Assembly (NCBI GenBank): GCA_947561395.2
Contig: OX387194.1
Location: 20,756,048 to 20,820,047 of the forward strand
Direction: 5' to 3'
DNA: 64,000 nucleotides
From: Buxus sempervirens
Lineage: Eukaryota; Streptophyta; Magnoliopsida; Buxales; Buxaceae
The notes beneath the pieces were generated by a model. That model was not told the origin of the DNA. It searched no databases and saw only the letters and a program-made list of their open reading frames with translations. A program made the translations under genes and the position numbers. Positions within the stretch are counted from its first letter, which is position 1, and each line of letters starts with the position of its first letter. Positions 1-11,433 of the stretch are shown here, one piece after another.

Positions 1-743
1 GCCAACCTTAATCCCTGTATCTGGATGGGTACTCCCCTATGTTGTAGTTTGTGTATCTCGGCCAACATATGTCGAGATGTGGCATTTGGAATCGGGTTTT
101 TAATTTTCACAAATGTCCTATTTCACGAGTCTTGTGATGTCATAAATTGTGGTGTGCTGATTGTATTATGTAAATATTGATTATTGGTTTTACTTTGCAA
201 ATATGTGGTTTTGGATTCATGATATATTATTCTTGGATATTTGGTATTTGGATTTATCATTGGAATCTCATGGAAAAGGATTTCAAACTATAGACTGTTT
301 TCTTTCATGCATGTTACTGCTTGCTGAGATTTTATATCTCACCCCTTGTTTTCAATATTTGTTTTTAGATACTTTTGGAGAGGACGTGCAAGTTGGGGTA
401 GATAATACAAAGGGTACAATAAAGGACCTTGTATGAGCACTTTATAGCTTATTGGTTTTCTTTTATATTTTGTTAGGAGTTGTTTATTTTTTTTAGGGAT
501 TTGTTAGAGAGATGATGAGTAGTTAGTTTACCCTTTTGAGTTCAAATTTCATGTATTGAGTTAAGAAGTTTATTTTAAGGATTATTAGCACTTTTATATT
601 GAATTAATGAAAGAGTTGTTTAAATTTTGGCGTACTCTGATTTACCTTTATCTCATTTATACTCTCGTTCTTCATTGCTTTATTATCATTCAAGTAATGC
701 CTTGATCTGTTGAGAAAAAAACTATCGGATCCGGGGTGTTACA
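1..743 (+). mobile_element. 3' part of a Ty3/gypsy (chromovirus-type) LTR, cut by the window start
   Basis: The segment ends in GGATCCGGGGTGTTACA, the 3' terminus shared by the other gypsy LTRs of this window (33308 in plus orientation; 6877 and 26578 as reverse complements). Its body aligns by eye with 32390-33308: both carry 'gtgtatctcg' motifs, a 'gagtc(c/t)tgtgatgtca' block, a 'gagatttatatctca' block and a 'gatactcttgg(c/a)gag'-like block in the same order. No primer-binding site follows the end, so it is either a 3' LTR or a solo LTR. The 91-codon open frame at 161-436 matches nothing and is taken as chance. Confidence 0.7.
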
Positions 744-1934
744 TGTAAGGAAGTGAGGTAAAAGTAGAATCACAAACAAAAGACAAGATTTAACATGGTT
801 TGGCACTAAGGCCTATGTCCACGAGCAATCCGGAAAGATGGAAATCCACTATCAATGGAAAAGGTTATAGCAAGAGAGGATTTAAAAGACTTACCTCTCT
901 ACAAGCTTGATATATAAACCATTCACTTAACTCCCGCACTTGCAGCCTTCCACAATGTGTTTGTAACCCCAAAACTACTATGAAAGAACCCCCAATTACC
1001 TTGGAACAACTCTTGCAAAAGATGGAATGGTGAAAACCATTGTAGAGAAAACCTTTGTTTATTTTCTCTATTTCTCTCCCCTTCTTCTCTTCTAATATAA
1101 CCCCATCTAGTGTCTTATAAACCCATATAAGAAAAACCCCTCTTTCATGTACCACACTGATGGAATATAACTTCAATGTTATACCCCCCATACAAAATAA
1201 CAAATCCAAGAGAAGAAAAAAGAGATAAAAGGAGATTTTGTATCACCTCTCAACACATAACATGCTGCAATGCCTAGAAACTAGAAATGTAGTGGAAATG
1301 TTTTCATTGTTTTCTATGAGTTTATTACCTCTCCAATCATCAAGCTTGAAATGGAATGAAGCAACGAATGAAAAATCCAGAGTAATCTATAGAAACATAA
1401 AAGTACAGAGGAGTTTTTTTTTTTTTTGAATTTGGTTATACGGTTCGGTCATGCATAGTCAAACTCTATCTTTTTATTTTACTTTTTTTTATGCTTCCCT
1501 TCACCAAGCTCCCTTAATGCATCAAAAAAAAAAAAAAAAAAAAAAACAACAACAAGAGATGTCATTTTAAAACAACTAAACTTCGAGTTGCATGCTATTG
1601 CAGAGAAAAAAAATAAAAATGTAAATTGTGGTGACATTGAAACAGAGCATCCGAATCGCTGCACTTTCTCTCATCCTTTTATAGTAATTTCATCAATTCC
1701 TTTCTATTTTCATGAGACTAGCCAAATCTGAAATGAACAATATGAAGATAAAATATACCTGAGTGGATAATATCTTGTCAAGACTTTCGCAATCCGGCCT
1801 TTGAACCTTCCACGGTGGTTCTAATCTCTCTCGCGGATGATTTGTGCCTTTTTTTTCCTCTCCAGTTGTTCTCTTACTTGCTCCTGCTTTCAGCGAGAAG
1901 CTCTCCTCTATTCATAAAGGAGAGGCACCTCTTA
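744..1934. other. Intergenic, no gene recognised
   Basis: The segment has no supportable coding region. It holds a block at about 745-860 with a 'gatttaacatggtttggcactaaggcc' style sequence that resembles dispersed plant repeats, homopolymer runs (T at about 1416-1427, A at about 1525-1546), and AT-rich spacer. The open frames here have no family signature. Confidence 0.5.
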
Positions 1935-3358
1935 GGCTGTGTTTGGGATTGCTTAATTAAGTGCTTATTTTGACTTTTAACTTAATTAAGCACTTATTTA
2001 AGTTAAAATCTCGTTTGGTAATGTGAAATGGGTAGGTGCTTATCCATAAGGAGTAGAGGCAGTCCATCCATAAGGAGAAGCTATTGATAGCTGCTTCTCC
2101 TTCCACTTATGCGGGAGCTTGCTTATCGCGTTTTCATTTCTTCTTCCTCCTCCCAGTCTATTCTTCCCGTTTCCTTTCATGGGTCTGTTGTTCGACTTCA
2201 ACATCGCCATCAACTGGTAAACTGGAACCCCGTGGTATGAGAGTAACGACGCCTTTCCTTCCGCCGTTAGGTTTTTATATTTCGGAATGAAAGCTTTCAT
2301 CGCATCGTCCATGGGGTAGAAAACCGTCAACCCTTCGTCTATGTTGTCTGCGAAGGTCTTCAATGCATCTGAAGCCGATAAAATGTCTGCGAAGACTTTA
2401 CATCCCTGTTTTGACATCAAAGCCATCGGATTCATCTGGCTGGGACCCGGAATGGGAGCTTCAGTTTTAGCCAACAGTAAGACCCTACTGATCTGTATGA
2501 TGGAGATGTTGTAGGGGATCTCTTCCAAGGATTTGAAGAATACGACGTCGAGCTTGCCGCCATTGTCTTCAGTGCCGAAGCTGACCTTGCCACCTTTGAG
2601 ATCGGTGATGTTGACGAATCCAGAGGAGCCAAGAGTGAAGCCGGTGGCTTGGAACATGGTGGCTGCTAAGGCAGTGCCGTTAGTGATGGAGCTTCTTGGC
2701 ACTGAAGTAGTCGGGAGGATGTGGAGAGAGAGTACGTTTTTTATGGCAAAGATGGTGAGGTGTTTGGAGAGGAGATCTGCCATTGCGGCATTTTCAACAG
2801 CACAGACGGTAATAGTTTGCCGGCGGTTGACTTTGGCAGTGAGGTGGGTAAGGGTTAAGTAGTGATTGAAGGTTGAGAATGCGGGGTGTTTTGCGAGAAT
2901 GCTAGTGACATTGTGGGCGTTGGAAGTACTCGACAAAAGCAAGAGTACCGTAGAGAAGAGCAAAGCCCCGGAGATCGCCGGGATGGTCTGCATTATTCCG
3001 TCGGAGAATGAGTTGGGAGTAGCAGAGACGAGGGCTGGAGTGACTAGAGACTGGAGTGGAGGGAAGAGAGAGAGGATCGAATCTTCGAGCCATGCTTTTC
3101 GATCTAGAAATGGTGCCAGAAATGGTGCCAATAGCCGTGGCAGTGTTCCTCGGGCGTCCGAATTCTTGCGTGGTCGTTGTGAAGAGAGAGGAGGGTTTAT
3201 GTGTGGGAAAACAGGGAGTAAGTGCTTACCTCTGTGGATAATACCAAACGCCTGTCTCTTGTAAATAAGTAATTGCATACCTCTGCGGATAATACCTTTT
3301 GTCAAGCCACTTGTACATAAGTGCTCACCCATAAGCACAAGCAGGGCCAAACGCCACC
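1935..3358. mobile_element. PIF/Harbinger-like (Pack-type) element carrying a captured FLA gene fragment
   Basis: The 1424-bp segment is bounded by TTA on both sides (1932-1934 and 3359-3361), the target duplication of PIF/Harbinger transposons. Its ends are imperfect inverted repeats: the left end begins GGCTGTGTTTGG and the right end, reverse complemented, begins GGTGGCGTTTGG; 'TGCTTA' motifs follow in both. Subterminal motifs ('gtgcttatccataagga', 'acctctg(t/c)ggataatacc') recur near both ends. No transposase is present, so it would be non-autonomous. Almost all of the interior is a fragment of a fasciclin-like arabinogalactan protein gene. The family assignment rests on the target duplication and the terminal sequence type and is an inference. 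Confidence 0.65.
2040..2993 (-). pseudogene. Captured fragment of a fasciclin-like arabinogalactan protein (FLA) gene
   Basis: FLAs are secreted, GPI-anchored cell-wall glycoproteins built on FAS1 adhesion domains. The minus-strand frame is open from 3350, but FLA similarity starts at the methionine at 2993 (MQTIPAISGALLF), followed by a hydrophobic signal-peptide-like stretch. One FAS1 domain follows: 'ILAKHPAFSTFNHYLTLTHL', 'NRRQTITV', 'ITNGTALAATMFQATG', 'SSGFVNITDLKGGKV', 'EEIPYNISIIQIS'. After a short proline linker comes the first half of a second FAS1 domain ('GLTVFYPMDDAMKAF', 'LSYHGVPVYQ'). Homology stops near 'LKSNN', and the last roughly 45 residues are transposon sequence. The second FAS1 half, the AGP region and the GPI signal are missing. 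Inside the first domain two indels offset each other (see findings). It is best read as a transduplicated pseudogene, although the frame is still open. Confidence 0.8.
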
Positions 3359-3361
3359 TTA

Positions 3362-3943
3362 GTCATGGCACCTTTTGGTGCCATGAATGCTTGGTTGGAC
3401 GTTCAGCCGAATTCGGTGCATGATCGCACCCTGCTTAAATGTTTTTATTTATTTATTTATTTCATTTTTTTAATTTTAATTATCTTACCTAGATTTTTGT
3501 TATTTTATTGTTTGAAGGTTTTTTTTTTGTTTTTGTGAGTTGCAATTTATCATACCATGTGGCAAACTCTTTGCACGTGTAGATATGCCACGTGCAAATT
3601 GAGTTTCATGAAATTACGAAAATTCCCTCAAGATTGTTCTGGCCATATCTTTTCTGTTTGGACTTCGATTTATGCATAGTCAATGATGCTGGAATCACAT
3701 TGAATTTCTCTTTCTAATGGTGTTAAAATTTTTGCCCTTGGTATAGGTAGTCATTTTAGCCCTTTATTTCTGTAAGATTACAACTCTTAGCTTAGTGAGT
3801 TTTGATGTGTAAAATTTAGGTGCTAACAATATAGAACAATCTCAGCTATTCTCAAGAAGTTGTAATAGCATATTCTATATATGATAGGATCACATGTATC
3901 GTTGTTGCAACAAACCTACACCTACATTAACAACCTTAGTTAT
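3362..3943. other. AT-rich spacer, no gene
   Basis: I see no coding region. A perfect 9-bp-arm inverted repeat (CATGGCACC-TTTT-GGTGCCATG) lies at about 3363-3384, just outside the Harbinger-like element, and T-rich runs follow. The segment ends at the target site of the large Tat element. Confidence 0.5.
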
Positions 3944-4263
3944 AATTGTGTTTACACCCTATATAACCGACGAATAAGAGAAGGACACGTGGTGCCTAGG
4001 TGGCTTGGTTAGGCCACGACCCGTAGACTTTGAAGGGTTGAGCAGGCCACGTCAGCACGCATACAGAAGAATGCGGTTCGAGCCACGCAAGCCAATACGA
4101 CAAAACCATAAATATCAGAGGATCGTGCCATCGGTCGTTCAAGAATAAAACTATTTTTAGATCATGGCCGGGCGGTTATCACTTTGAAACAGAGAACTGA
4201 AGATAACCAACTGCCATGAAGATCGTGCGAGAGTAGGACGTTGAGCAACCGTCAAGGAGCGGC

Positions 4264-4270
4264 TATAAAA
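4264..4270 (+). promoter_or_regulatory. TATA box of the Tat element LTR
   Basis: TATAAAA sits in the context GGCTATAAAAAGCCCC in U3, predicting transcription starting roughly 30 bases on, near 4295. The 3' LTR carries the same box at about 22545 with a single neighbouring g/a change. Confidence 0.7.
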
Positions 4271-4762
4271 AGCCCCAATTCGAAGAGCTCAGGGACACAA
4301 TCCACACAACCGCAACCGGTTATTATATTATTTTGATCATCCGTGATCCTTTATCCCCTCTAATACAGACGGATAAACTAGGACTTCTCTCACTGCTTCC
4401 AGTCGCAGTGACATCTTCGACCCCTCTTTACTCCGATTAACACCAGAATCCTGCCACCGGAGAGTAAGTTGAGGCCGCCCCTGACTCGCAGTTCTGTCTT
4501 TACAGAATCCCGAGCAGCCGGTCCCGAGACTCGCTCTGTTCACGCCAGGTGACTCGTGTATTTTCGGGTAAGCAGCAATCCAAGGTGAACCCCCTGAACC
4601 TACTTTGCAAGCAGCCGCCCCCTTCCTCCTGCGCTTATACCCGATTACGGCTATAAGACCAGGACAGGCCGGTCCTGCGAGCCATGTCGGTTTTCTTTTG
4701 TACTTTTTGTTTCCATTTTGAGGATTGTCTGTTGTCGCTTTCGGCTATTCGGCCGATTTATT

Positions 4763-4768
4763 AATAAA
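4763..4768 (+). terminator. Candidate polyadenylation signal of the Tat element
   Basis: AATAAA lies about 470 bases after the predicted start site and would set the end of R. The identical hexamer occurs at the matching place in the 3' LTR, which is where it would act. Confidence 0.45.
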
Positions 4769-5047
4769 GGATTTGTGTGCCGTTAGTTGCTTTCGCTTTC
4801 AAACACTTACAAGAACCCGAAACGAAGACCGAACCCCTAGTCTTCATACCATCGCCTGACCGATTTTATTACAGGTGACTTGCAGTACGACTGAACCGAT
4901 CCCGGTTCAGATTCGGAACAGGTGCCCGGGGTCAGGAATCGACTCGAAAATCATTGTATCAAACGATACTGGCACGCCCGCGTAGAGACACATCATCAAC
5001 ACAGACACGTGTCCACACCGGCCCATTTTTGGAGCAACATCCCTTTT

Positions 5048-5065
5048 TGGCACGCCCGGTGGGAC
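5048..5065 (+). other. Candidate primer-binding site
   Basis: TGGCACGCCCGGTGGGAC begins 8 bases after the LTR end. Its complement ends in CCA, with a GTCCCACC stretch that looks like the T-arm and acceptor end of a tRNA. I cannot assign the tRNA species. The first ten bases also occur inside the LTR at 4970-4979. Confidence 0.4.
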
Positions 5066-5088
5066 CATTAGTCTTTGAAAGAGCACTA

Positions 5089-6876
5089 ATGGCGGCAAGA
5101 AGAAGTACTCGGCATGCTGAAAATGCAGCGCCAGAGGAACCTGCCGAATCTCAGGTAAATCCTCTTTATGCCCCAGAGGTCCCGGAAGAAGGACCTTCGA
5201 GTTCTCAGCCGGACCTTAATGAGCGACTTATTCAGGCCATACAAGGTCTCAGCCAACAAATGGCAGGCTTTGGCCAGGGTATTAACAAAATTTCTTCTGA
5301 TAATGGTAGAATCCTAGCGGTTTTACAGGAAGGTTTCTCTACAATGGCAAGACCGGTCATGATGACCGAACGAGCCGAAACATCGGCTGCTGGGTCAAAT
5401 GCTCACGAAAGGATAAATATCCCAGAGCAGCCACCGATCATGAACCTAGGTGTAAACGGCCGAAACGAACAGGCCAACACCGCCGCTTTTAGGGGAGAAA
5501 TACCTCCTGGTGTCCCAGTTCATCCCAATGTGCCTCCTATCGAGGTGCGACCCATGGGACAAAGGGAAGCACAGGAGAACCATAGAGAAGATATCGGGGT
5601 AAGAAATATGGCCGTAAACCGTAATTACATTCAAAATGTAATTCAAGAAATGATCGGAGATCAATATCACCGACGAATGACTAGGCCAGTTTATAGGAAA
5701 CCTTACCCAGGCTGGATTGACCAACAATTTGAATTCCCTAGGGGATACAAAATTCCCGAATTCACTTTGTTTTCAGGAGAAGGTCAACAATCTACCATTG
5801 AACACATTGGCCGATTTACGGTGCAATGTGGAGAGGCGTCCGGTAATGATTTCCTTAGACTTAGACTATTTGGAAACTCATTGACCGGACAGGCCTTTAC
5901 ATGGTATATTACCTTACCGGCCAATTCAGTTACAAATTGGGGAATGATGGAAGAGAAATTCCACTCCCAATTTTATCGTACGGAGCCCGAAGTGACCATG
6001 GTTGATCTTGCTCGGTTAAGACAACAACCGGGGGAATCGGCCGATAAATATATTGCTCGCTTTAAATATATGAAAAACAAATGCCGAATTCTTTTACCAG
6101 AATCGGAATTTGCAAATTTGGCTTTAAACGGACTACACTTTGAACTTCGAAAGAAATTCGAAGGTGAACAGTTCGAAGACTTGTTTGAGTTGTCGGCCAG
6201 AGCCACCAAATACGAGTGGCTATTACAGGAAGACAACGAAAAGAAAGTCTCATCTTACGGGTCTTATTACAAGGACCCGAACTTTGAATACGGAGTTGTA
6301 GAAGTCGTGGGAAAACAATCAATCACCTGTCCGATTCTTATCCGAAAAACCAAGGATACAGAAGCAACAAAGGAGACGAGTACTTTTAGCCGAAATTATT
6401 CCTTTGACATAAATAAGACGGCTGAAGTATTTGAATACCTTTTGAAACAAGGATTCTTCAGACTGACCAAAGACCATCCTTTTATCCCAGCCAATGTGGC
6501 GGCCAAGGGTAAAGCTTGTAAATGGCGCGGGGTGAAAACTCATGAAACTAATGAATGTACTGTGCTTCGTAATGTGATACAGGAGAATATTGATAAAGGG
6601 CTCCTGAAGTTTGCGGAAGCCGACAAAGAAAAGATGCAGGTCGACACACAACCATTCCCTAAAGAGGTGTCGGCGAATATGGTTACCATTGGTTTGCCAA
6701 AACGCACTCCAGCAGTTAAAATCGACCTGGATGGATCTTCCTCAGGGAAATGGGGGAAAACAGCACAACCAGTGCAAAGCCAGGTGAATTTACGACCAAG
6801 AAACCATTGGAGGTATCCACCTACACAAGGACGGTCATGGCGTCAAGAGAGGAAGGGTGAAATCTGGGGTGAGTGG
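5089..6876 (+). pseudogene. gag: Gag of the Tat element, N-terminal part, split by a solo LTR
   Basis: Gag forms the virus-like particle in the cytoplasm. The frame opens upstream inside the LTR, but ATG at 5089 (MAARRSTRHAENAAPEEP) is the first beyond the LTR and is chosen as the start. A disordered N-terminal region is followed by the retrotransposon Gag domain ('LRLFGNSLTGQAFTWY', 'NWGMMEEKFHSQFY', 'ESADKYIARFKYMKNKC', 'LALNGLHFELRKKFEG'). A Tat-type knuckle-like motif follows (CKWRGVKTHETNEC); the position I would expect to be histidine after CKW reads R. The frame enters the inserted solo LTR at 6877 and meets a stop there at 6913-6915. The insertion plus its 5-bp duplication is 2757 bp, a multiple of three, and the same frame resumes at 9629 as the protease-bearing part. 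Confidence 0.85.
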
Positions 6877-7465
6877 TGTAACGCCCCGGATCCGAGTCAC
6901 ATGAAAAACCCGTAACTCGTCTCCAGAGGTTATTATAAAACACAGGATCGCAATATCAGAGTGAAGGAAAAAACATGAATACAACAAAAGCTATTTAACA
7001 GAGTGCGCTAAATTAATCCCAAACGAAAATAAACTCACATGACCAAGTAACTACCCGCAAGTATCGTCCTCTCCAGGAGCAGCTGAAAACAAAACAAAAC
7101 AAAACAAAACAATACGGAATGAGATACGAATATCCCAGTGAGCAGCACATGCATGCACAAATACATTTATTTCAGTTCTAAAACATGCCACGATTATAAC
7201 CATGTACAATGACGATAATACGCATATTCCGAATAATCCGACTAAACTTCAATAATCCAATTCATATCAGTGCGGAAAACCATCAGGTAAATCAAGCAAT
7301 AACAATCCGTTTCCAATCCCGAAGATATCGATAAAATAATGATTAATTGGCAACAACATAGCAAATAAGCATAATTTTGTATCTCAAGATATAATTCCAG
7401 ATATACCAATGTCACATAACACCAAGTCTTCTCATAACCATGCCCATGCCTCCAAATGTATATCC

Positions 7466-7905
7466 GGCCTACTCAGGGTTTCGGATATTGAAATGACTAC
7501 GTCATCCAATGCAGGCCTACTCCCCGGGTTTCTGCATTGACAACCAGACCTACTCAGGGTTCCTGGCTGCTCTACACCGGCGGGAGGTACAATACCCAAT
7601 AATCGGTAAACAATATTCCATGAACCATAAATACCAACAAACCAGCGAATACAACATATCACGTCAAACCAAATCAAGTACCAACATTGGTCAATGTCAT
7701 GACTATCGTTTAGTTGATAAATTAAACATGCCAAGTAGACACTCCACACCTCCATGTACACAGTTCCGGCCTACTCAGGGTTTCGGATACTCTGAAATGA
7801 CGGCCTACTCAGGGTTTCGTCATCCAATGCAGGCCTACTCCCCGGGTTTCTGCATTGACAACCAGGCCTACTCAGGGTTTCTGGCTGCTCTACACCGGTC
7901 GTGGC
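7466..7905. repeat. Imperfect direct duplication inside the solo LTR
   Basis: A block with 'ggcctactcagggtttcgg', 'catccaatgcaggcctactc', 'cccgggtttctgcattgaca' and 'ctggctgctctacaccgg' occurs at about 7466 and again at about 7768, a period near 302 bp. Within each block 'cctactc(a/c)' recurs several times, so it is a repeat of repeats. Confidence 0.7.
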
Positions 7906-8506
7906 AACACACAAGGCCATGCAATTCCAACAACCAACAATAACATCACATTACTAAGCTTAGACTCTGGATCCAGGACAAGCTAGACCAAAACAGTAAA
8001 CATCGTATAATCTCGATTTCAATATCAAAACATACCATTCATTTCCACATCATGTAATTTCTCATCACAATTCATCACCTGTCCCTCTGGACCAAGCAGT
8101 ACCTCAAGTACATTCAGTACTTTCTCATTTCCATAACACAAGTCATATGAAATAAAACTCAATCCATTCATACCAAAGAAAACCATTCAATACGTATAAA
8201 GTTTCCAACAAGTGAAACCAGAAATACAAGAACTTCTCAATCAAAACAGTGTATAGAACAAAGAAAAGTAACTGGTAACTCTTACTAGTTCGGTGTCCGG
8301 CACAATACTCATAAGTAACCTAAACCTAACTTGAAACTCATAAGATGTTCACAAAATTTTCCTCTATTAATTTCATAGGCAAAATGGTTTCCCAGGTTCC
8401 TAACCAAGTGAATAGTGAAGTGGTTTAACCCCTAAGAAGTGCAAATACTCTTGGTCAAGTCAGAAATTCCATTTCGGTAAGCAAAATAGGTCTACCGCTC
8501 ACCTAT

Positions 8507-8745
8507 CGAGGTGGGCGCGAGGTGAGCGCCGGTCGGCGGTGAAGAAAATGGGTAAAAACGACCTGCCGCTCACCCGACGCTAGGTGAGCGCGAGATGGGC
8601 GTGAGATGGGCGCGGGATTCGCGCGAGATGAGCGCCTTGTTTTCTACTTCGCGCGAGATGAGCGCGAGGTGAGCGCGAGATCGGCGGTAAGTCATTTTTA
8701 ACGGGGCGCCTATCTCCGAGGTGAACGCCGGTGAGCGCGAGGTGA
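8507..8745. repeat. GC-rich degenerate GAGCGC minisatellite in the LTR
   Basis: Overlapping 'gaggtgagcgc', 'gcgagatgagcgcga' and 'gcgcgagatgagcgc' units fill about 240 bp of an otherwise AT-rich LTR. Related GAGCGC or GGCGCTC clusters occur in the other LTRs of this superfamily at about 26506-26545, 27290-27415 and 31410-31500. Confidence 0.6.
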
Positions 8746-9338
8746 GCGGATACCCCCTGTGATTTTTGTTTCTCTGTTATTCCAAGATCTACAAGTCTGG
8801 CCGGTTGGTTTAGGTCTATAATTGCTCCAATACACTCCTAATACTCCCAGAACACTTCCCAACCATATTTGAAATTAATCTAAACACTTTCATTTTCAAT
8901 TAAAACTTCAATCCGGAGACTCTGTTCATGCAACTTTCCGAAAAACCAGAAAAACAGAAAAACCTCATACTCTCACTAAATATTCAAAACATGCATCCGA
9001 ATAAGCTCGAGAAAACCCAAAACACAAACCCGGTTATAAAACAGTGCTACTCACAAGTATACGCTTAATCCGAGAAACAAAAGCTTATTCCACAACCGGC
9101 CGAGCATGACTTCCGGCTGCGCGCGAGGATGTGAAGGTAGCCGAACCATCCCCAGTTCGCGAGAGGAAAAACCCACTGAAATCTGGATCTCCGGCTCCAC
9201 TAATCCGGTCATACCTCTCGCGGTTCTCATCTCTTCCCAGAGAAACCCTAATCGCCATAGTAGCCGCAAAACACCAAACCTCTTCAGTTATAAAAATATG
9301 ATGCGAGCGTTCCAACCAAAAACCTAATTTCCCCTTTT

Positions 9339-9348
9339 GTATATATAC
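9339..9348 (-). promoter_or_regulatory. TATA box of the minus-strand solo LTR
   Basis: On the minus strand the context is GGTATATATACAAAAGGGG, a strong TATA-type element about 290 bases from the LTR start at 9628. It would drive antisense transcription through the gag of the host retroelement. Confidence 0.5.
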
Positions 9349-9628
9349 CTTCCACACGCTCCCATACGTATTGCCGCATCACAACCTTTTAAAATCCTTG
9401 ATCCTGTGCATGCTCGCCCACTGAAAACCCTACATTTCCCGGCCACTTAGGTTATTCTCTTTGACAACTAATGACCACAAATCTCCAGCAATAAATAAAT
9501 TTTAATCAAGCCTGTCCATAAATCCATGTGTTCATACTTTTGCATATATTTTATTTTACCTACTATTTTATATTGTTTATTATTTTTATTTATTTATTTT
9601 TTTTTCTACTCAAAACTGGGGTCTTACA

Positions 9629-11433
9629 AGTGGTGGCATAAGCCCAGACGCGAACCCAGGATAGAAGAAGACAGGAAACCAGACCTCAATGAGAAAACAA
9701 CAAAGAAATTGGTTTCGGTTCGTTCTGAATTGTCTTCCAATCAAGCTGCAACCAAAAAGCGACCGGAAACGGTTGCTAAATCCTCAGAGGAATCTTCCGT
9801 TAATAAAGATACATCAGGCAAGATTCCCGAGAAAATAGAAATATCACCAGGCCTCCTTTGCCAAGACTGCAAGCAAAAAGTGATAGCAGAGTACCGGTAT
9901 TCCCAATACAAAGGGAAATCAGTCAAGTATGAAGATGCACGCCACACTCAGGGGGCCAAGAGACCCTTGTACTTAACTTCTGGAAGACAAGTAGGCTCGC
10001 CGACAAGGACGGCAGCCACCTATAGCTCTGCTAGGGATAGCGGCTACATGACTCACGAACAATATAGGATGGTAAACGGGGTCAAACCCAGAATGGTAAA
10101 ACCACCTATTATGCAGGATGGTCATTGGAAAAGATTGACTCATCCTAAATTTCCTTTCCATGCGCAGGCAAGCATCGCAGAACTGACCAGAACGCAGAAG
10201 CGACGCTGGCAGCGACAGCAAGCTAAGAGACGATACCAGGAACAGAGAACTGGATCATCCGAGCCATATTGGTCGTCTAGGTTTGTTGCCAAAAGACGCA
10301 TTCGGAAACCACAAAGGCTCAAAAAGAGCCCGCCTGATTCACCAATCCCTCCAGATACTACGCCTGAACACGATTCCAATGCAGTGACCGAAAGGTTGGT
10401 TTCGGACGAGGAATTGACGGACAATTTCGCCGGAGGAGAAGGAGAACAATTGTTAGTTGAACAAATGTTAACAGAGTACAGTAGGATCTCAACTCCTTCT
10501 ACGGTAGAAATAACAGAGGAATTGACACTCGAAACTCCCAAAGACGAGATTAGTGAGTCGCTGAGTCAACCTCCTTTGAGTGCGGATGCATCAATCGCCG
10601 AAATCTGTTTCGGTCGGATGCCCCCGATACCACTTGACTGTCATATGGTCCTCACTTTACCTATGACTTTTGGGGCCAGCATGGAGTTACCACGGTTAGA
10701 GGAGATCCAGGAGGAGGAAGACCCAGTAGCTTTGTATGTGATTGATCCGGAACATCTCGAAGAAGAGAAAAAAGACCAGAAACCGGCCGATGGTGACAAA
10801 ATCGGTCTGGTGGGAGAGGTATGTTTCGTTGAACCATCCTTAACCATGACTCAACATCTGAAACCTTTATTTATAAAGGCGCACATGAACGGGATCCCTA
10901 TCAATAGAATTCTAATTGATAATGGGGCAGCAATAAATTTCATCCCAATCTCCACATTGAAGAAATTAGGTAAGTCTTATTCGGATTTAATTTCTTCCGA
11001 GATCACCGTCACTAACTTTGCAGGAGGTATTACAGGAACTAGAGGAATCCTCCCAATCGAACTAACGGTTGGGACACGGCAATCTCTTACGGCATTCTTC
11101 GTAATTGAATCATCCGCCGGATACAACGCATTGCTGGGAAGAGATTGGATCCATTCGAACAAATGTGTACCATCTTCTTTGCACCAATCGTTGCTGTTTT
11201 GGAAGGATGGCAAGACCGAAGAAGTAAAAGCCGACCAGCGGCCATTTGCCGTGGATTCCAATGCCGCACATGCATCCCTTTATAACGAAGGGGTAAAACC
11301 AATTTCATTTAGTGGATATGACAAGAATGGGCAGCTAATCACTTCAAGTTCGGCTATACTACAAACGGCGCAACTACAGATTACAGAAGTAGCCGCAGTC
11401 GCCGAACTCAAAGAACTACCAAATGATGGTTAA
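9629..11433 (+). pseudogene. pro: Gag C-terminal region and aspartic protease of the Tat element
   Basis: This is the continuation of gag-pro after the solo LTR, in the same frame (first residues WHKPRREPRIEEDRK after the duplicated AGTGG). A long, charged, poorly conserved linker leads to the retroviral-type aspartic protease. The active-site motif is LIDNGAA (catalytic Asp codon at 10918-10920) and the distal motif is ALLGRDWI at about 11130-11155. The protease cuts the Gag-Pol polyprotein inside the particle. The frame ends at TAA (11431-11433). RT starts in another frame, so there is a frameshift close to 11420: the next frame reads VKPSEVAEAVLRKM immediately. The upstream codons 9526-9628 belong to the solo LTR, not to this protein. 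Confidence 0.85.

Larger units (their letters stand above)
3949..5039 (+). repeat. 5' LTR of the Tat element
   Basis: The 1091-bp LTR has TG...CA termini. A TATA box (4264-4270) and an AATAAA (4763-4768) divide it into U3, R and U5 in the usual order. It differs from the 3' LTR at about ten hand-counted sites (for example 4019 a/g, 4261 g/a, 4281 c/t, and a cluster at 4611-4684). Any open frame running through it is the same in both copies and is not treated as coding. Confidence 0.95.
6877..9628 (-). mobile_element. Solo LTR of a chromovirus-type gypsy element, inserted in gag
   Basis: The 2752-bp segment begins TGTAACGCCCCGGATCC and ends GGGGTCTTACA. A perfect AGTGG duplication flanks it (6872-6876 and 9629-9633). 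Read on the minus strand it starts TGTAAGACCCC and ends GGATCCGGGGCGTTACA, matching the 3' end type at 743, so it lies in minus orientation. It has no internal region or second LTR, hence solo. A minus-strand TATA is present at about 9339-9348. It must be younger than the Tat element, whose own LTRs are only about 1% apart. Confidence 0.9.

Noticed and set aside
4954..5088. Upstream extension of gag into the 5' LTR
   Set aside because: The same sequence exists in the 3' LTR without coding meaning, and an ATG beyond the LTR (5089) gives a normal Gag start.
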